NCBI GenBank assembly: GCA_020024325.1
Contig: JAHHTY010000013.1
Coordinates: 1 to 37,697 of the forward strand
Reading direction: 5' to 3'
Length of the DNA stretch: 37,697 nucleotides
From: Negativibacillus sp.
Lineage (GTDB): Bacteria; Bacillota; Clostridia; Oscillospirales; Ruminococcaceae
Positions 1 through 8,192 of the stretch are shown in pieces. The notes under the pieces were generated by a model. It did not search any database. It was given only the letters and a program-made list of their open reading frames with translations, and was not told where the DNA came from. A program made the translations under genes and the position numbers. The stretch's first letter is position 1; each line of letters opens with the position of its first letter.

Positions 1-5
1 ACAAC

Positions 6-39
6 AAAAAAGCTCCGACCAATTGGTCGAAGCTTTTTT
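6..39 (-). terminator. Intrinsic terminator of tRNA-Leu
   Basis: An almost perfect palindrome (CGACCAATTGGTCG core, AGCT flanks) is bordered by A6 and T6. Read on the minus strand it follows the tRNA 3' end within a few bases and ends in a T-run. Confidence 0.85.
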
Positions 40-42
40 CCG

Positions 43-129
43 TGGTGCGGATAGCAGGACTTGAACCTGTATGAGTTTAACCTCACTAGAACCTGAATCT
101 AGCGCGTCTGCCAATTCCGCCATATCCGC
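43..129 (-). tRNA. tRNA-Leu (anticodon CAG)
   Basis: The minus strand folds as a class II (long variable arm) tRNA. The acceptor stem is GCGGATA/TATCCGC with discriminator A, and CCA is encoded at 43-45. The T-loop contains GGTTCAAGTCC. The anticodon loop TTCAGGT gives CAG at 93-95, reading CUG. The long variable arm and discriminator A are typical of leucine tRNAs. It is a single-gene transcript with its own consensus promoter and terminator. Confidence 0.97.
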
Positions 130-143
130 AAATCACGAATATT

Positions 144-172
144 ATTATATCATCGAGATTCGCAGTTGTCAA
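144..172 (-). promoter_or_regulatory. Sigma-A promoter of tRNA-Leu
   Basis: A perfect consensus promoter on the minus strand: TTGACA (167-172), a 17-nt spacer and TATAAT (144-149). The predicted start lies about 8 nt before the mature tRNA 5' end. Confidence 0.9.
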
Positions 173-190
173 TACTTTTTTGATGTTTTT

Positions 191-796
191 TTATTTTTTC
201 TTCGATTTTTTTGACTTAGATTCCGGCTTACGTTTTGGTCTTTTGCGGACACTGTAACCAAAGCTGCCAACCTTTTTCCCCGGAGCAAAATATTCACCGT
301 GCATATAACAAGCAAGTCCACACTGCTCCATATGCAGCTTACCGTCTGCATCCAGATATTTTTCGTCAATATCAATCCCGACAATCTCAGCTAAAAACAT
401 ATCGTGGCTGCCCAGAGGGGTGACGCTTTTTACCTTACACTCTAAGTTAATTGGACATTCCTCTATCAACGGCACATTCACCTGATTTGCTTTTCCCGGA
501 GTGAGATGACATTCTTTAAATTTATTATAATCTCTTCCTGATTTTACTCCGCACCAATCTGCTTGGCGAACCAACTGAGATGGGGTAAGGTTAATGACAA
601 ACTCTCCTGTTTCCTTAAGCAGCTCGTAAGAGTATCTGCTTGGACGAACCGAGATGTAGGTCATTGGTGGAGTGGAATTGACAATACCTGTCCATGCAAT
701 GGTAATGATATTCGGTTTTTCCTCTGTTCCACAGGTCACCATGGTTGGCGCTACCGGTGCAAGAAGGGTAGAACCTTTCCAAAATACTTTCGACAT
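191..796 (-). CDS. Flavin reductase-like FMN-binding split-barrel protein
   Basis: A 201-residue protein of the flavin reductase/flavoredoxin family (DIM6/NTAB-like split barrel), expected to bind FMN in the cytoplasm and to reduce flavin or an electron-transfer partner. Family features visible are the N-terminal APVAPTMVTCG strand, the SVRPSRYSYELL segment followed by EFVINL, and the later strands around GSHDMFLAEIVGIDID. The last 20 or so residues are an unusual Lys/Arg/Ser tail not expected in the core family. The start is supported by an AAGGAGAG SD. It lies downstream of the GNAT gene on the same strand, 136 nt away, and no clear terminator follows it. The physiological partner cannot be read from the context. 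Confidence 0.85.
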   Translation of the reverse strand: MSKVFWKGSTLLAPVAPTMVTCGTEEKPNIITIAWTGIVNSTPPMTYISVRPSRYSYELLKETGEFVINLTPSQLVRQADWCGVKSGRDYNKFKECHLTPGKANQVNVPLIEECPINLECKVKSVTPLGSHDMFLAEIVGIDIDEKYLDADGKLHMEQCGLACYMHGEYFAPGKKVGSFGYSVRKRPKRKPESKSKKSKKK

Positions 797-932
797 TTTA
801 TTCTCTCCTTAACAACGAAATAACAAACTATTTTTATATATACTTTTTTCTTTTTAAGATTCATCACAGATACGGTTTATTAAACTGCGGTGCATCTGAG
901 AATTACCGAAAAAGGTCCAGCATTACGCCAAA

Positions 933-1367
933 TTACAGGCTTTTTTCCATCACGATTTCGTTTCCGTCACGCACTCCGTTTGGAGCAAAACCCAGCTGTT
1001 CATACAATTTTTGTGCGGCAGTGTCCCCGTCTATATAACAGAGAATTACTTTTTTGTACTTTCCATCCGCCTGCATCAATTCCAGCATCTTTTTTACTGC
1101 CTTCAATCCATAACCTCTTCGCTGATAGCGATAGTCAATAAAGAACTGGCTTAGATTATATGCAGAGAGTGCATCACAATCATAATACATCACCATGCCT
1201 ACCGGAAGCTGCTCTTCATAAATTACAAATGCTTTGCTTCGACTGTCGCGATAAGCATAAGCTCGAGCCAATATAGAAAGCGAATCCGAAACATATTTTT
1301 TCTGTTCTTCCAATACTTTCAGCTCCAGCCGCCAATTATCCCTGTTCACTTCTTCAAAATGAATCAT
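933..1367 (-). CDS. GNAT family N-acetyltransferase
   Basis: A 144-residue GNAT-fold protein. The acetyl-CoA pyrophosphate-binding motif A appears as QRRGYG after the FFIDYRYQ strand, and motif B as AAQKLYEQLGF. The N-terminal half (WRLELKVLEEQKKYVSDS) resembles the spermidine/small-amine acetyltransferase branch, but the substrate is not determinable. The start follows AAGGAGG at good spacing. The gene begins 25 nt after the stop of the upstream membrane protein gene, so the two are probably one operon. Confidence 0.85.
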   Translation of the reverse strand: MIHFEEVNRDNWRLELKVLEEQKKYVSDSLSILARAYAYRDSRSKAFVIYEEQLPVGMVMYYDCDALSAYNLSQFFIDYRYQRRGYGLKAVKKMLELMQADGKYKKVILCYIDGDTAAQKLYEQLGFAPNGVRDGNEIVMEKSL

Positions 1368-1392
1368 ACCTATTCCTCCTTGTTGATACTGC

Positions 1393-3270
1393 CTATTTGT
1401 GTAGATCTACCATGCGAACACCAAATATGTTCTCTCTCTGGCATACTTGAAAACTTTCTCCGTTTTGATAGTTTTGATATTGTTTGTCTGTGACTTCGAT
1501 TTCTATTTTTTTGCCATCATCTAAACAAACCGTGAGCAGATATTGTTTATCTTCATCGTCTTCATTTCCTTGAATTTTGTTATCAATAATCTGTGCCGGA
1601 TAGTGCTGTTTTTCTTTGCACAACGATATTTGAAGTCCATAATTAAGCGGGACGCTAATCAGCAACACCATCATAATCATTCCACAAATTTCGGCAGCTT
1701 TTCTTCTTTTGCTAGGAATCCTATAAATTGTGATGATTCCTAACAAAACCGCAACCACACCATAAGTTACGCACACCCTGCCAAACTCGACAGTTGTTAA
1801 TACGGTGTGTTCTAAAACGTCAATATGTTCTAGAAGCCATATGACCTGAAGTGCCAGCAGCCAAATCGGAAATGAGATATAATGTTTTTTCCATTCTTTC
1901 GTTGCATTTTTAGGTTTTTCAGTGACAAAGACATCACAGAATATAAACCAGTAAAGGTAGAGCAGTATCGGCGAAAACATCATAATCTTTATGGTTTTGA
2001 TGATCTTCCACCCCATAGAAGGAGCTGCAAAAATTGCCATTGAACCTGCACAAGAAATCAGACATATAAACACCAGTCCCCATCGAATGGCTTTTAGAGA
2101 ACCGTGCCAGCGAGTTTTTTCTCCCTCATCCCATTCCAATGTGGGTTCTGATACAGAGAATTCTTCTAAATCATCCACTTCTTCTAAGTCTTCTGATTCA
2201 TCCAAATTTTCTGCGGATATATTTTTCTCAGCTCCCATCAGGCGAATCTGAAAATCAATATTATGTTCTTCCAGCCAATCCATCAACTGCTCGGAATCAT
2301 CAAAAGAAAGGTGAAAACGAATAAGTTTTCTGTGCGGTTTTCGATTTATCCGAACACCGCCCTGACGGGTTAAGGAAAGGGACAAGGTTGTAATTTTTGT
2401 AAAATCCACCTGTCGATAATGCCCCCAGCTCCCAATAACGCTCATGCTGCCATCATCATATAAGCAAAGCTCACTGTTACGATAAGTAAGGATTTTACAA
2501 ACGCCAAGCGCCAAAGAAGGCCCTCCGAAGATTACAAAAAAAGCACACAGACCCAATTCATTAATTTCCAGTACACAGGAAGCAAAGAATAGCAGAACTG
2601 TTCCCAAAACAGCAAGGAACAATCCCATCCACAGCAACGAGTCGGTGCTTTTTACCGACAAAACCAGATTTTCTTTTTCCTCATGTTTTTTCTGTTTACA
2701 AAAAACCATCATCAAACCAAGTATAAAAGCAAATAGATTGATTGCAATGTCGATTAAACACTGATACAATGTCTCTTCTGTAATATACAAGCAGAAAAAT
2801 ACAGTCATAAAAAGGCCATACAAGCAAACGAGGATTTCTATGAGAGCTATTAGGGTATATTTTAATTTGGGAATGCCTGTCGTTTCTTTTTGCGGCACCG
2901 GTTCTTCTAAACAACTGCCGCAGAACGGACACTCCTCAACATAATCAGGAATTGGAATTGTTTTAATAGAGGAAACGGGAAGTTCTTTTTGACATACCGG
3001 GCAAACCCAGTATTTTTTAATACATTTTATCTGTATGAATGCTAACAAAAATGAGGAGAAACTTCCGAGTATCAATAATACCCCAACAAAAATTATCTCA
3101 TAGTTTGAATCTTCCATAAAAACACAAGACAATATCAGCAACGCAACAGCTGTAACAATCAAAAGTGCGGGAATGATGTTTTTCCTCTGTACCTTTCGAT
3201 AGGTTGGATTGCGCTGTTTCTTTTCTTTTTCCGACAACAGGAATTTTTTTGATTTGAGATGTGTTTTCAT
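1393..3270 (-). CDS. Large multi-pass membrane protein with zinc ribbon
   Basis: A 625-residue protein I cannot assign to a named family with confidence. It has a basic cytoplasmic N-terminus, two membrane spans, a CPVC...CPFC zinc ribbon, about four more spans, a soluble domain that looks PH-like (YRNSELCLYDDGSMSVIG), an acidic Glu/Asp linker, about five more spans and a C-terminal soluble beta-rich domain. The ATG at 3270 is chosen over the longer reading because GGAGGA lies 7 nt upstream. A promoter at 3329-3357 drives it, and the GNAT gene follows in the same unit. A sensory or envelope role is a guess. Confidence 0.75.
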   Translation of the reverse strand: MKTHLKSKKFLLSEKEKKQRNPTYRKVQRKNIIPALLIVTAVALLILSCVFMEDSNYEIIFVGVLLILGSFSSFLLAFIQIKCIKKYWVCPVCQKELPVSSIKTIPIPDYVEECPFCGSCLEEPVPQKETTGIPKLKYTLIALIEILVCLYGLFMTVFFCLYITEETLYQCLIDIAINLFAFILGLMMVFCKQKKHEEKENLVLSVKSTDSLLWMGLFLAVLGTVLLFFASCVLEINELGLCAFFVIFGGPSLALGVCKILTYRNSELCLYDDGSMSVIGSWGHYRQVDFTKITTLSLSLTRQGGVRINRKPHRKLIRFHLSFDDSEQLMDWLEEHNIDFQIRLMGAEKNISAENLDESEDLEEVDDLEEFSVSEPTLEWDEGEKTRWHGSLKAIRWGLVFICLISCAGSMAIFAAPSMGWKIIKTIKIMMFSPILLYLYWFIFCDVFVTEKPKNATKEWKKHYISFPIWLLALQVIWLLEHIDVLEHTVLTTVEFGRVCVTYGVVAVLLGIITIYRIPSKRRKAAEICGMIMMVLLISVPLNYGLQISLCKEKQHYPAQIIDNKIQGNEDDEDKQYLLTVCLDDGKKIEIEVTDKQYQNYQNGESFQVCQRENIFGVRMVDLHK

Positions 3271-3328
3271 CGTCGTTCCTCCACATTGATATAAATCAAC
3301 GCATATTTCTGTATTTATCCTGATTCTT

Positions 3329-3357
3329 ATTATACACAATCGTTACCTGTCCCACAA
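3329..3357 (-). promoter_or_regulatory. Promoter of the zinc-ribbon membrane protein operon
   Basis: Minus-strand TTGTGG (3352-3357), 17-nt spacer and TATAAT (3329-3334). The transcript would start about 50 nt before the SD. A short TTGAT..ATCAA inverted repeat lies in the leader. Confidence 0.6.
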
Positions 3358-3406
3358 CCAAATATTATGGAATATAACAGAAGTTCGTTCTTCACTTTGT
3401 AAATTC

Positions 3407-3434
3407 TTGTCTTTTTAATAATCCGTGCTATAAT
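3407..3434 (+). promoter_or_regulatory. Promoter of the MATE transporter gene
   Basis: TTGTCT (3407-3412), a 16-nt spacer and TATAAT (3429-3434), 70 nt ahead of the MATE start and divergent from the promoter at 3329-3357. Confidence 0.6.
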
Positions 3435-3505
3435 AAGTCGATGCGATTTTTTAATAATGAGGGTACAAGACTGCCTCATTAAACTCAAAAAGGAAGGATG
3501 TTATT

Positions 3506-4876
3506 ATGGAAGAAACTCGTATGAGAGAACCATCTCACAATAAAATGGGGATTATGCCCATTGGAAAGCTGCTGATTACCATGTCTTTACCTGCCATGTT
3601 TTCTATGTTAATTCAAGCACTGTATAACGTAGTGGACAGCATTTATGTTGCACAAATCAGTGAAAACGCTTTAACTGCCGTATCTCTGGCTTTTCCGATT
3701 CAAAACTTTTTGATTGCGGTCAGTGTCGGTACCGGTATTGGTCTTAACTCGTTGATTGCCCGTCGCTTGGGTGAACAGCGTCAGAAGGAAGCCGGTCTTG
3801 CCGCTACACATGGTGTTGTCATTGCTTTGGCAGAATGGCTGATCTTTTTAATTTTCGGTCTGTTCTTCTGCAAAATGTTTTTCTGTGCATTTACAAGCAA
3901 CCCTACCATTATTGAAATGGGTGTAGATTATACCTCTATTGTCACCATCTTTTCCCTTGGTCTGTTTATTCAAATCATTTTAGAAAAAACTCTGCAAGCG
4001 ACCGGAAATATGCTGTATCCCATGCTGTTTCAATTGGTAGGAGCAATTTCCAATATTATTCTTGACCCTATTTTTATCTTTGGCTGGCTGGGATTTCCTG
4101 CTATGGGGGTTACCGGAGCTGCTGTTGCTACCGTTAGCGGTCAGATTATTGCAATGTTCTTTTCTATCTACATTATCCTGCGCAAAGAACACGCCGTTGA
4201 AATTCATTTTAAAGGATTTCGACTTTCTCCACAGATCATCCAAGATATTTTTTCCGTAGGATTTCCGTCCATTATCATGCAGTCTATCAGTTCTGTTATG
4301 ATTATGGCACTCAATAATATCCTAATCATCTTCTCTCAGGCTGCTGTTGCAGTGCTGGGCGTTTACTTTAAGTTACAGTCCTTTGTCTTTATGCCGGTAT
4401 TTGGTCTGGGACAAGGTGCAATGCCGATTATGGGATACAACTTTGGAGCAAGAAATAAAAAGCGTTTGGTACACACCCTCAAACTGTCATCTTTTATCTC
4501 GCTGGGAATCATGACAGCAGGACTGCTGATTTTTCAGTTTGGTGCAAAATATCTTTTGACCATGTTTAATGCAAGTGAGGAAATGATGGCTATTGGTGTT
4601 CCTGCCCTTTGCACAATCAGCCTGTGTTTCCCTGCTGCCGCTTTAGGTATTGCATTCTCTAACTTTTTCCAGGCAATCGGCGAAGGAAACAGCAGCTTAC
4701 TTATTTCTCTGCTTCGCCAGTTGATTATTCTGCTGCCGTGTGCATATATTATCTCCCGTATCGGAACGCTGAATCAAGTATGGATGGCTTTCCCAATTGC
4801 CGAGGTTGCTTCCCTTCTTGTCAGCTTCTTGCTTGTACAAAAGTCCTACCAGAACAAAATTGCAAATCTTGAATAG
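3506..4876 (+). CDS. MATE family multidrug/sodium antiporter
   Basis: A 456-residue inner-membrane protein of the multi-antimicrobial extrusion family, expected to export drugs or metabolites against Na+ or H+. Family features are the start MPIGKLLITMSLPAMFSMLIQALYN split over the first span, VDSIYVAQ, the mirrored second half (SVGFPSIIMQSISSVMIMALNN), FGLGQGAMPIMGYNFGA and about 12 hydrophobic segments. Length matches the family. The SD AAGGAAGG decides the ATG. It is monocistronic, with its own promoter and a bidirectional terminator immediately after the stop. The substrate is unknown. Confidence 0.93.
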   Translation: MEETRMREPSHNKMGIMPIGKLLITMSLPAMFSMLIQALYNVVDSIYVAQISENALTAVSLAFPIQNFLIAVSVGTGIGLNSLIARRLGEQRQKEAGLAATHGVVIALAEWLIFLIFGLFFCKMFFCAFTSNPTIIEMGVDYTSIVTIFSLGLFIQIILEKTLQATGNMLYPMLFQLVGAISNIILDPIFIFGWLGFPAMGVTGAAVATVSGQIIAMFFSIYIILRKEHAVEIHFKGFRLSPQIIQDIFSVGFPSIIMQSISSVMIMALNNILIIFSQAAVAVLGVYFKLQSFVFMPVFGLGQGAMPIMGYNFGARNKKRLVHTLKLSSFISLGIMTAGLLIFQFGAKYLLTMFNASEEMMAIGVPALCTISLCFPAAALGIAFSNFFQAIGEGNSSLLISLLRQLIILLPCAYIISRIGTLNQVWMAFPIAEVASLLVSFLLVQKSYQNKIANLE

Positions 4877-4878
4877 CA

Positions 4879-4915
4879 TAAAAGGGTTTCCTGAAATATA
4901 CAGGAAACCCTTTTA
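4879..4915. terminator. Bidirectional intrinsic terminator
   Basis: AAAAGGGTTTCCTG / CAGGAAACCCTTTT hairpin between the convergent MATE gene and the minus-strand cassette. It carries A- and T-tracts on both sides, so it can serve both. Confidence 0.9.
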
Positions 4916-4945
4916 TATTGTTGCAAATATGTTTTAAATCAAAAA

Positions 4946-5620
4946 TCACATATGAAGCCGTTTTTTTAGCTCTGAAACGGTATCTCTGCCAATAAACAAA
5001 ACCAAAGCCGCCAGATAAATGATGCTTGCAGCGGCGGTGAGAACCGTAGGCCATAACACGGTAGTCCAGCGTGGAATTAAAAACAGCAACGGAAAAATCC
5101 CGAAAATAGCCGACAATACCATATAGATAATATAATTTGACACCATACGATGCCCTGTGGCTGCAATGGTTGCAATTACAATCATGGTAAAAGTACATAT
5201 CGCCGGTATCGCATAATTAAAAGACCAGTGGTGGAAGCCTGTCATCAAATCAAACACGATTACAACCAGAGCTATTGTTACCGCCTGATATAAAGCATGT
5301 TTGCAAAATGAGCTTCTTTTTCGGATGGCCTGTGCTACCGCTGCCCATGCTGCACCTACACCCGCTAACACGAACATAGACCACCAACTGTTATTCCAAA
5401 ACAAGAAGTTTACTGCAAAACAGACGACACACACAACGATTGAAACAAAAAGCGCTATCCGAATTAAGAGATTATGTTGATGGTACATCGTCGGAATGTA
5501 TGGGAAAATCTCATCATCATATCCTTCTTTCCCATTGCTCTGCACCAATACTCTTTGGCAAAGCGGGCAGCGTTCTCTGGAAGAAGGAACCAGAACCTTA
5601 CACTTTTCACAGCATTTCAT
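4946..5620 (-). CDS. Zinc-ribbon membrane protein, DUF6320-like
   Basis: A 224-residue protein with an N-terminal CxxC...CxxC zinc ribbon (CEKC, then CPLC) followed by about six or seven transmembrane helices and a short basic tail. The layout matches the DUF6320-type proteins I associate with neighbouring acyltransferase and esterase genes in Clostridia (family recall, not searched). Its ATG overlaps the stop of the upstream acyltransferase gene in a TAATG arrangement, so translation is coupled. It may anchor or regulate the lipid- or ester-modifying pair encoded upstream; that is inference. Confidence 0.75.
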   Translation of the reverse strand: MKCCEKCKVLVPSSRERCPLCQRVLVQSNGKEGYDDEIFPYIPTMYHQHNLLIRIALFVSIVVCVVCFAVNFLFWNNSWWSMFVLAGVGAAWAAVAQAIRKRSSFCKHALYQAVTIALVVIVFDLMTGFHHWSFNYAIPAICTFTMIVIATIAATGHRMVSNYIIYMVLSAIFGIFPLLFLIPRWTTVLWPTVLTAAASIIYLAALVLFIGRDTVSELKKRLHM

Positions 5621-6891
5621 TATACATCATCCTCCAGCTTATTCGATTGAATTTCCACCTGAATTCCCGCCTGTGTGAGCTGGCGGAAGAAATTTTTCTG
5701 CACATTACTGCTGCGGAAAGCCGAGGTGAAGCTGACAGTAAGTTCTGAACCAAAAGAGCAAACACACGCCTGCAATTTATCGGTGCTGACAAAAACATCG
5801 AATCGGTGTACAAATGGTTTTGCCGCTTGAGGCAGGTCGATTTTACCGATATTAGAAATAGAACCTGCCATGTATGCTTCATTGACAGTGTCCGCTGTCC
5901 ACAAAATCATATCTTTGAAAATCAACGGAACAGCTCGTGCCACAAAATTATGTTCTGCTTTTGAGAGTGCCGTCATTCTTGCACCCAGCTGTTCGGCAGT
6001 GAGCTCTCGCTGAAATTCTTCTTTGACATGGGCAATTACATCTTCCAGAGTGCCCGAGCCGGTGGAAAAATTGTATCCTACTTTAATGACACCAAAGAAA
6101 TTACGTGCTGTATCGGAATGAAAATAATTTCTCAAATTAACCGGAACATCAAGCACAACCGGGCGTTTTCGCTTACGCAAGGGTATTTCCTGGGAAAATG
6201 CAATCAACATCATCGAGGTTAAAAGGACTGTCAGTGTTGTTTGGTAGGATTTTGCAAGCTGCAAAACATCCTTTACCGGCATGATGCCCTCAATAATTTT
6301 TAATCTTCCTTCCGGGACACGGGGTCCCTTAAGTTGACAGGAGCGTTTAAGCTTTGTACGTTTTGTATTTTTTTGTGGGTCGTAATATTTTAAAAAACTA
6401 TCCTCATCTCTATCACTTACTGAAGCATCATACTCAATTTCTGCAAGCAGTTCTTGACGAAACTGAGGATATTTAATTCCCAGATAATTACACACCAATG
6501 TTTTTAGAAATTGCAGAGCACCTGTTCCATCGGTCAATGAATGGTAAACTTCCAAATTGATTCGGTTGCGATAGCAGGTTACTTCAAACAGCAGATTTCT
6601 GCTGCTGGGGTCATAAATCTGTCCGCAAGGAGGACGATATTCCGGCTCTACCACCGGCACCAAATCTGTTTTTTCGAGGTAATACCAAAACAACCCATGT
6701 TTTAGGACACTTCTAAAAATAGGAAAGACCTCAAGGGTATCTTCTACTGCTTTCTGCAAAATTTCTCTATCCACCCATTCATTTAGCTGGCAGGTGAAAC
6801 GGAACACCTTGGTATCCTGTTTATTGCTGGTTGGCGGAAAGATTTTTGCGGCGTTATCCAATCTGCTCCATTCTGCTGATTTATGGTTCAA
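5620..6891 (-). CDS. Condensation-type acyltransferase (alcohol acetyltransferase-like)
   Basis: A 423-residue protein of the BAHD/condensation-domain superfamily, which transfers acyl groups from CoA or carrier-protein thioesters to alcohols or amines. The catalytic HxxxDG motif is present as HSLTDG (His117, Asp121, Gly122), and the second half contains the expected LDVPVNLRNYF-type segment. No carrier-protein domain or NRPS module is near, so a free-standing alcohol/amine acyltransferase is likelier than peptide synthesis. The start is TTG, preceded by GAGGTG at 7 nt, and overlaps the end of the esterase gene by 11 nt. Middle gene of a three-gene coupled operon. Confidence 0.8.
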   Translation of the reverse strand: MNHKSAEWSRLDNAAKIFPPTSNKQDTKVFRFTCQLNEWVDREILQKAVEDTLEVFPIFRSVLKHGLFWYYLEKTDLVPVVEPEYRPPCGQIYDPSSRNLLFEVTCYRNRINLEVYHSLTDGTGALQFLKTLVCNYLGIKYPQFRQELLAEIEYDASVSDRDEDSFLKYYDPQKNTKRTKLKRSCQLKGPRVPEGRLKIIEGIMPVKDVLQLAKSYQTTLTVLLTSMMLIAFSQEIPLRKRKRPVVLDVPVNLRNYFHSDTARNFFGVIKVGYNFSTGSGTLEDVIAHVKEEFQRELTAEQLGARMTALSKAEHNFVARAVPLIFKDMILWTADTVNEAYMAGSISNIGKIDLPQAAKPFVHRFDVFVSTDKLQACVCSFGSELTVSFTSAFRSSNVQKNFFRQLTQAGIQVEIQSNKLEDDV

Positions 6892-7900
6892 GACCGTTCA
6901 CCTCTTTATTTTCGTTGTGTTCTATCTTACTCATTGCCTCCTCGGTCTGGCTGATAACCTCTCCAAAAGAATCGGGACGGCTAGTGAGAAAATCGTTAAT
7001 ATAGCGATATGTTTTTTTAACGTGTTTAAAGCTTGGATTCAGCGACATAAACCCATGCAGGGCATCGTGGATTCTGTGAATCTCTACAATATTGCCTGCA
7101 TCAGACAGCCTTCTGCCATACGCCTCTCCCTCATCTCTCAATGGGTCAAATTCTGCGGTAATGATGAGGGTTCTTGGCTGATTGCTCAAATCCTCTGCTA
7201 AAATAGGAGCATAGTAAGGATTCATTAAATCTTCCTCACAAGAGCGATACAATGCCATATAGTCTACCATCCGCTTTGATGTTAAAAGATAACCCTTGCC
7301 GTTAGTGCGTACCGATTCAAAAGGAGAATTTTCGGTATGGTCGTTGTTGGTTGCCGGATATAACAGGATTTGTTTACTTGGCAAAAATTCTCCTCTGTCC
7401 CTTGCCATCTGGGAAACCACAGCTGCGAGATTTCCTCCTGCACTATCTCCAATCAACGTAATTTGATTGGGATTTATTCCAAACAGGTCACTGTGTAAAA
7501 ACAATTCTCGTGCCACGAGATAGCAATCTTCCGGAGCTGCGGGGAACCTGTGCTCGGGAGCAAGTTGATAATCTACTGATACAACCGTGTGTCGAGTAAT
7601 TTTTGCCATATTGGTGCATACCTTATCATATGAATCAATATTTCCTGTTACCCATCCGCCCCCATGAAAAAACAACAAAACCGGAAAGACACCTGTCATC
7701 TCCGGGGAAAAAATCCGAACAGGGATACTGTGATCTTCAGCACAAACTTCCCTGTCCCATATTTTATAAAACGGACGCAGAACGTGGGGGTGTGCTGCAT
7801 TCACCATTTTCCGTTGCAGGCGGTAACCGTTTTTCTTATCCAACAGCTCCGGATAAGAAAGTGCTTTAAGGGTTGCTCTCATAAATTGATTGATTGCCAT
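6881..7900 (-). CDS. Alpha/beta hydrolase, hormone-sensitive-lipase-type esterase
   Basis: A 339-residue carboxylesterase of the HSL family. The oxyanion-hole HGGGW motif is at residues 79-83, the nucleophile elbow GDSAGG has Ser153, and the remaining triad is Asp252 (EFDPLRDEG) and His282 (DALHGF). No signal peptide is visible. The ATG has a poorly placed AAAGGA about 15 nt upstream, while in-frame extension upstream meets a stop, so weak initiation is likely. First gene of the operon with the acyltransferase and the zinc-ribbon membrane protein; the combination suggests making and breaking ester bonds on one substrate (inference). Confidence 0.88.
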   Translation of the reverse strand: MAINQFMRATLKALSYPELLDKKNGYRLQRKMVNAAHPHVLRPFYKIWDREVCAEDHSIPVRIFSPEMTGVFPVLLFFHGGGWVTGNIDSYDKVCTNMAKITRHTVVSVDYQLAPEHRFPAAPEDCYLVARELFLHSDLFGINPNQITLIGDSAGGNLAAVVSQMARDRGEFLPSKQILLYPATNNDHTENSPFESVRTNGKGYLLTSKRMVDYMALYRSCEEDLMNPYYAPILAEDLSNQPRTLIITAEFDPLRDEGEAYGRRLSDAGNIVEIHRIHDALHGFMSLNPSFKHVKKTYRYINDFLTSRPDSFGEVISQTEEAMSKIEHNENKEVNGLEP

Positions 7901-7991
7901 AAATTTTATCTAACATCCTTTAAATAAATCACAGGGATTTTGCAGACTGTGTAATCGGTCATCCCTTTTATTTCCGTCTTTCTTCCAACAT

Positions 7992-8000
7992 ATTATACCA
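7992..8000 (-). promoter_or_regulatory. Extended -10 promoter of the esterase cassette
   Basis: TGGTATAAT on the minus strand is an extended -10 element without a good -35. The leader can form a GGGAT...ATCCC stem before the weak RBS. Confidence 0.5.
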
Positions 8001-8100
8001 GAAAGGAAGGGGAAATTATCGGCTATTTTGCAAATTTTTTTAACAGAGCAAAAAAATGAACGGATTGCTGTAAAAATACTGTTAAAAAGCGATTCAACAT

Positions 8101-8129
8101 TTGAAACCACCGACAGAATGCAGTATAAT
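8101..8129 (+). promoter_or_regulatory. Promoter of the cysteine desulfurase-thiI operon
   Basis: TTGAAA (8101-8106), a 17-nt spacer and TATAAT (8124-8129), 63 nt before the chosen TTG start. The longer open reading from 8028 would begin upstream of this promoter, which supports the short start. Confidence 0.75.
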
Positions 8130-8192
8130 AAAGAAGTATGTATCTTTATAAAAAGAAGAAAAAGAATTACCAGTCAAAGGAAGTGTGCGTGT

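Noticed and set aside
8028..8192. Longer N-terminus for the cysteine desulfurase
   Set aside because: The region contains the promoter at 8101-8129 and the extra residues do not fit the family. The TTG at 8193 has a good SD.
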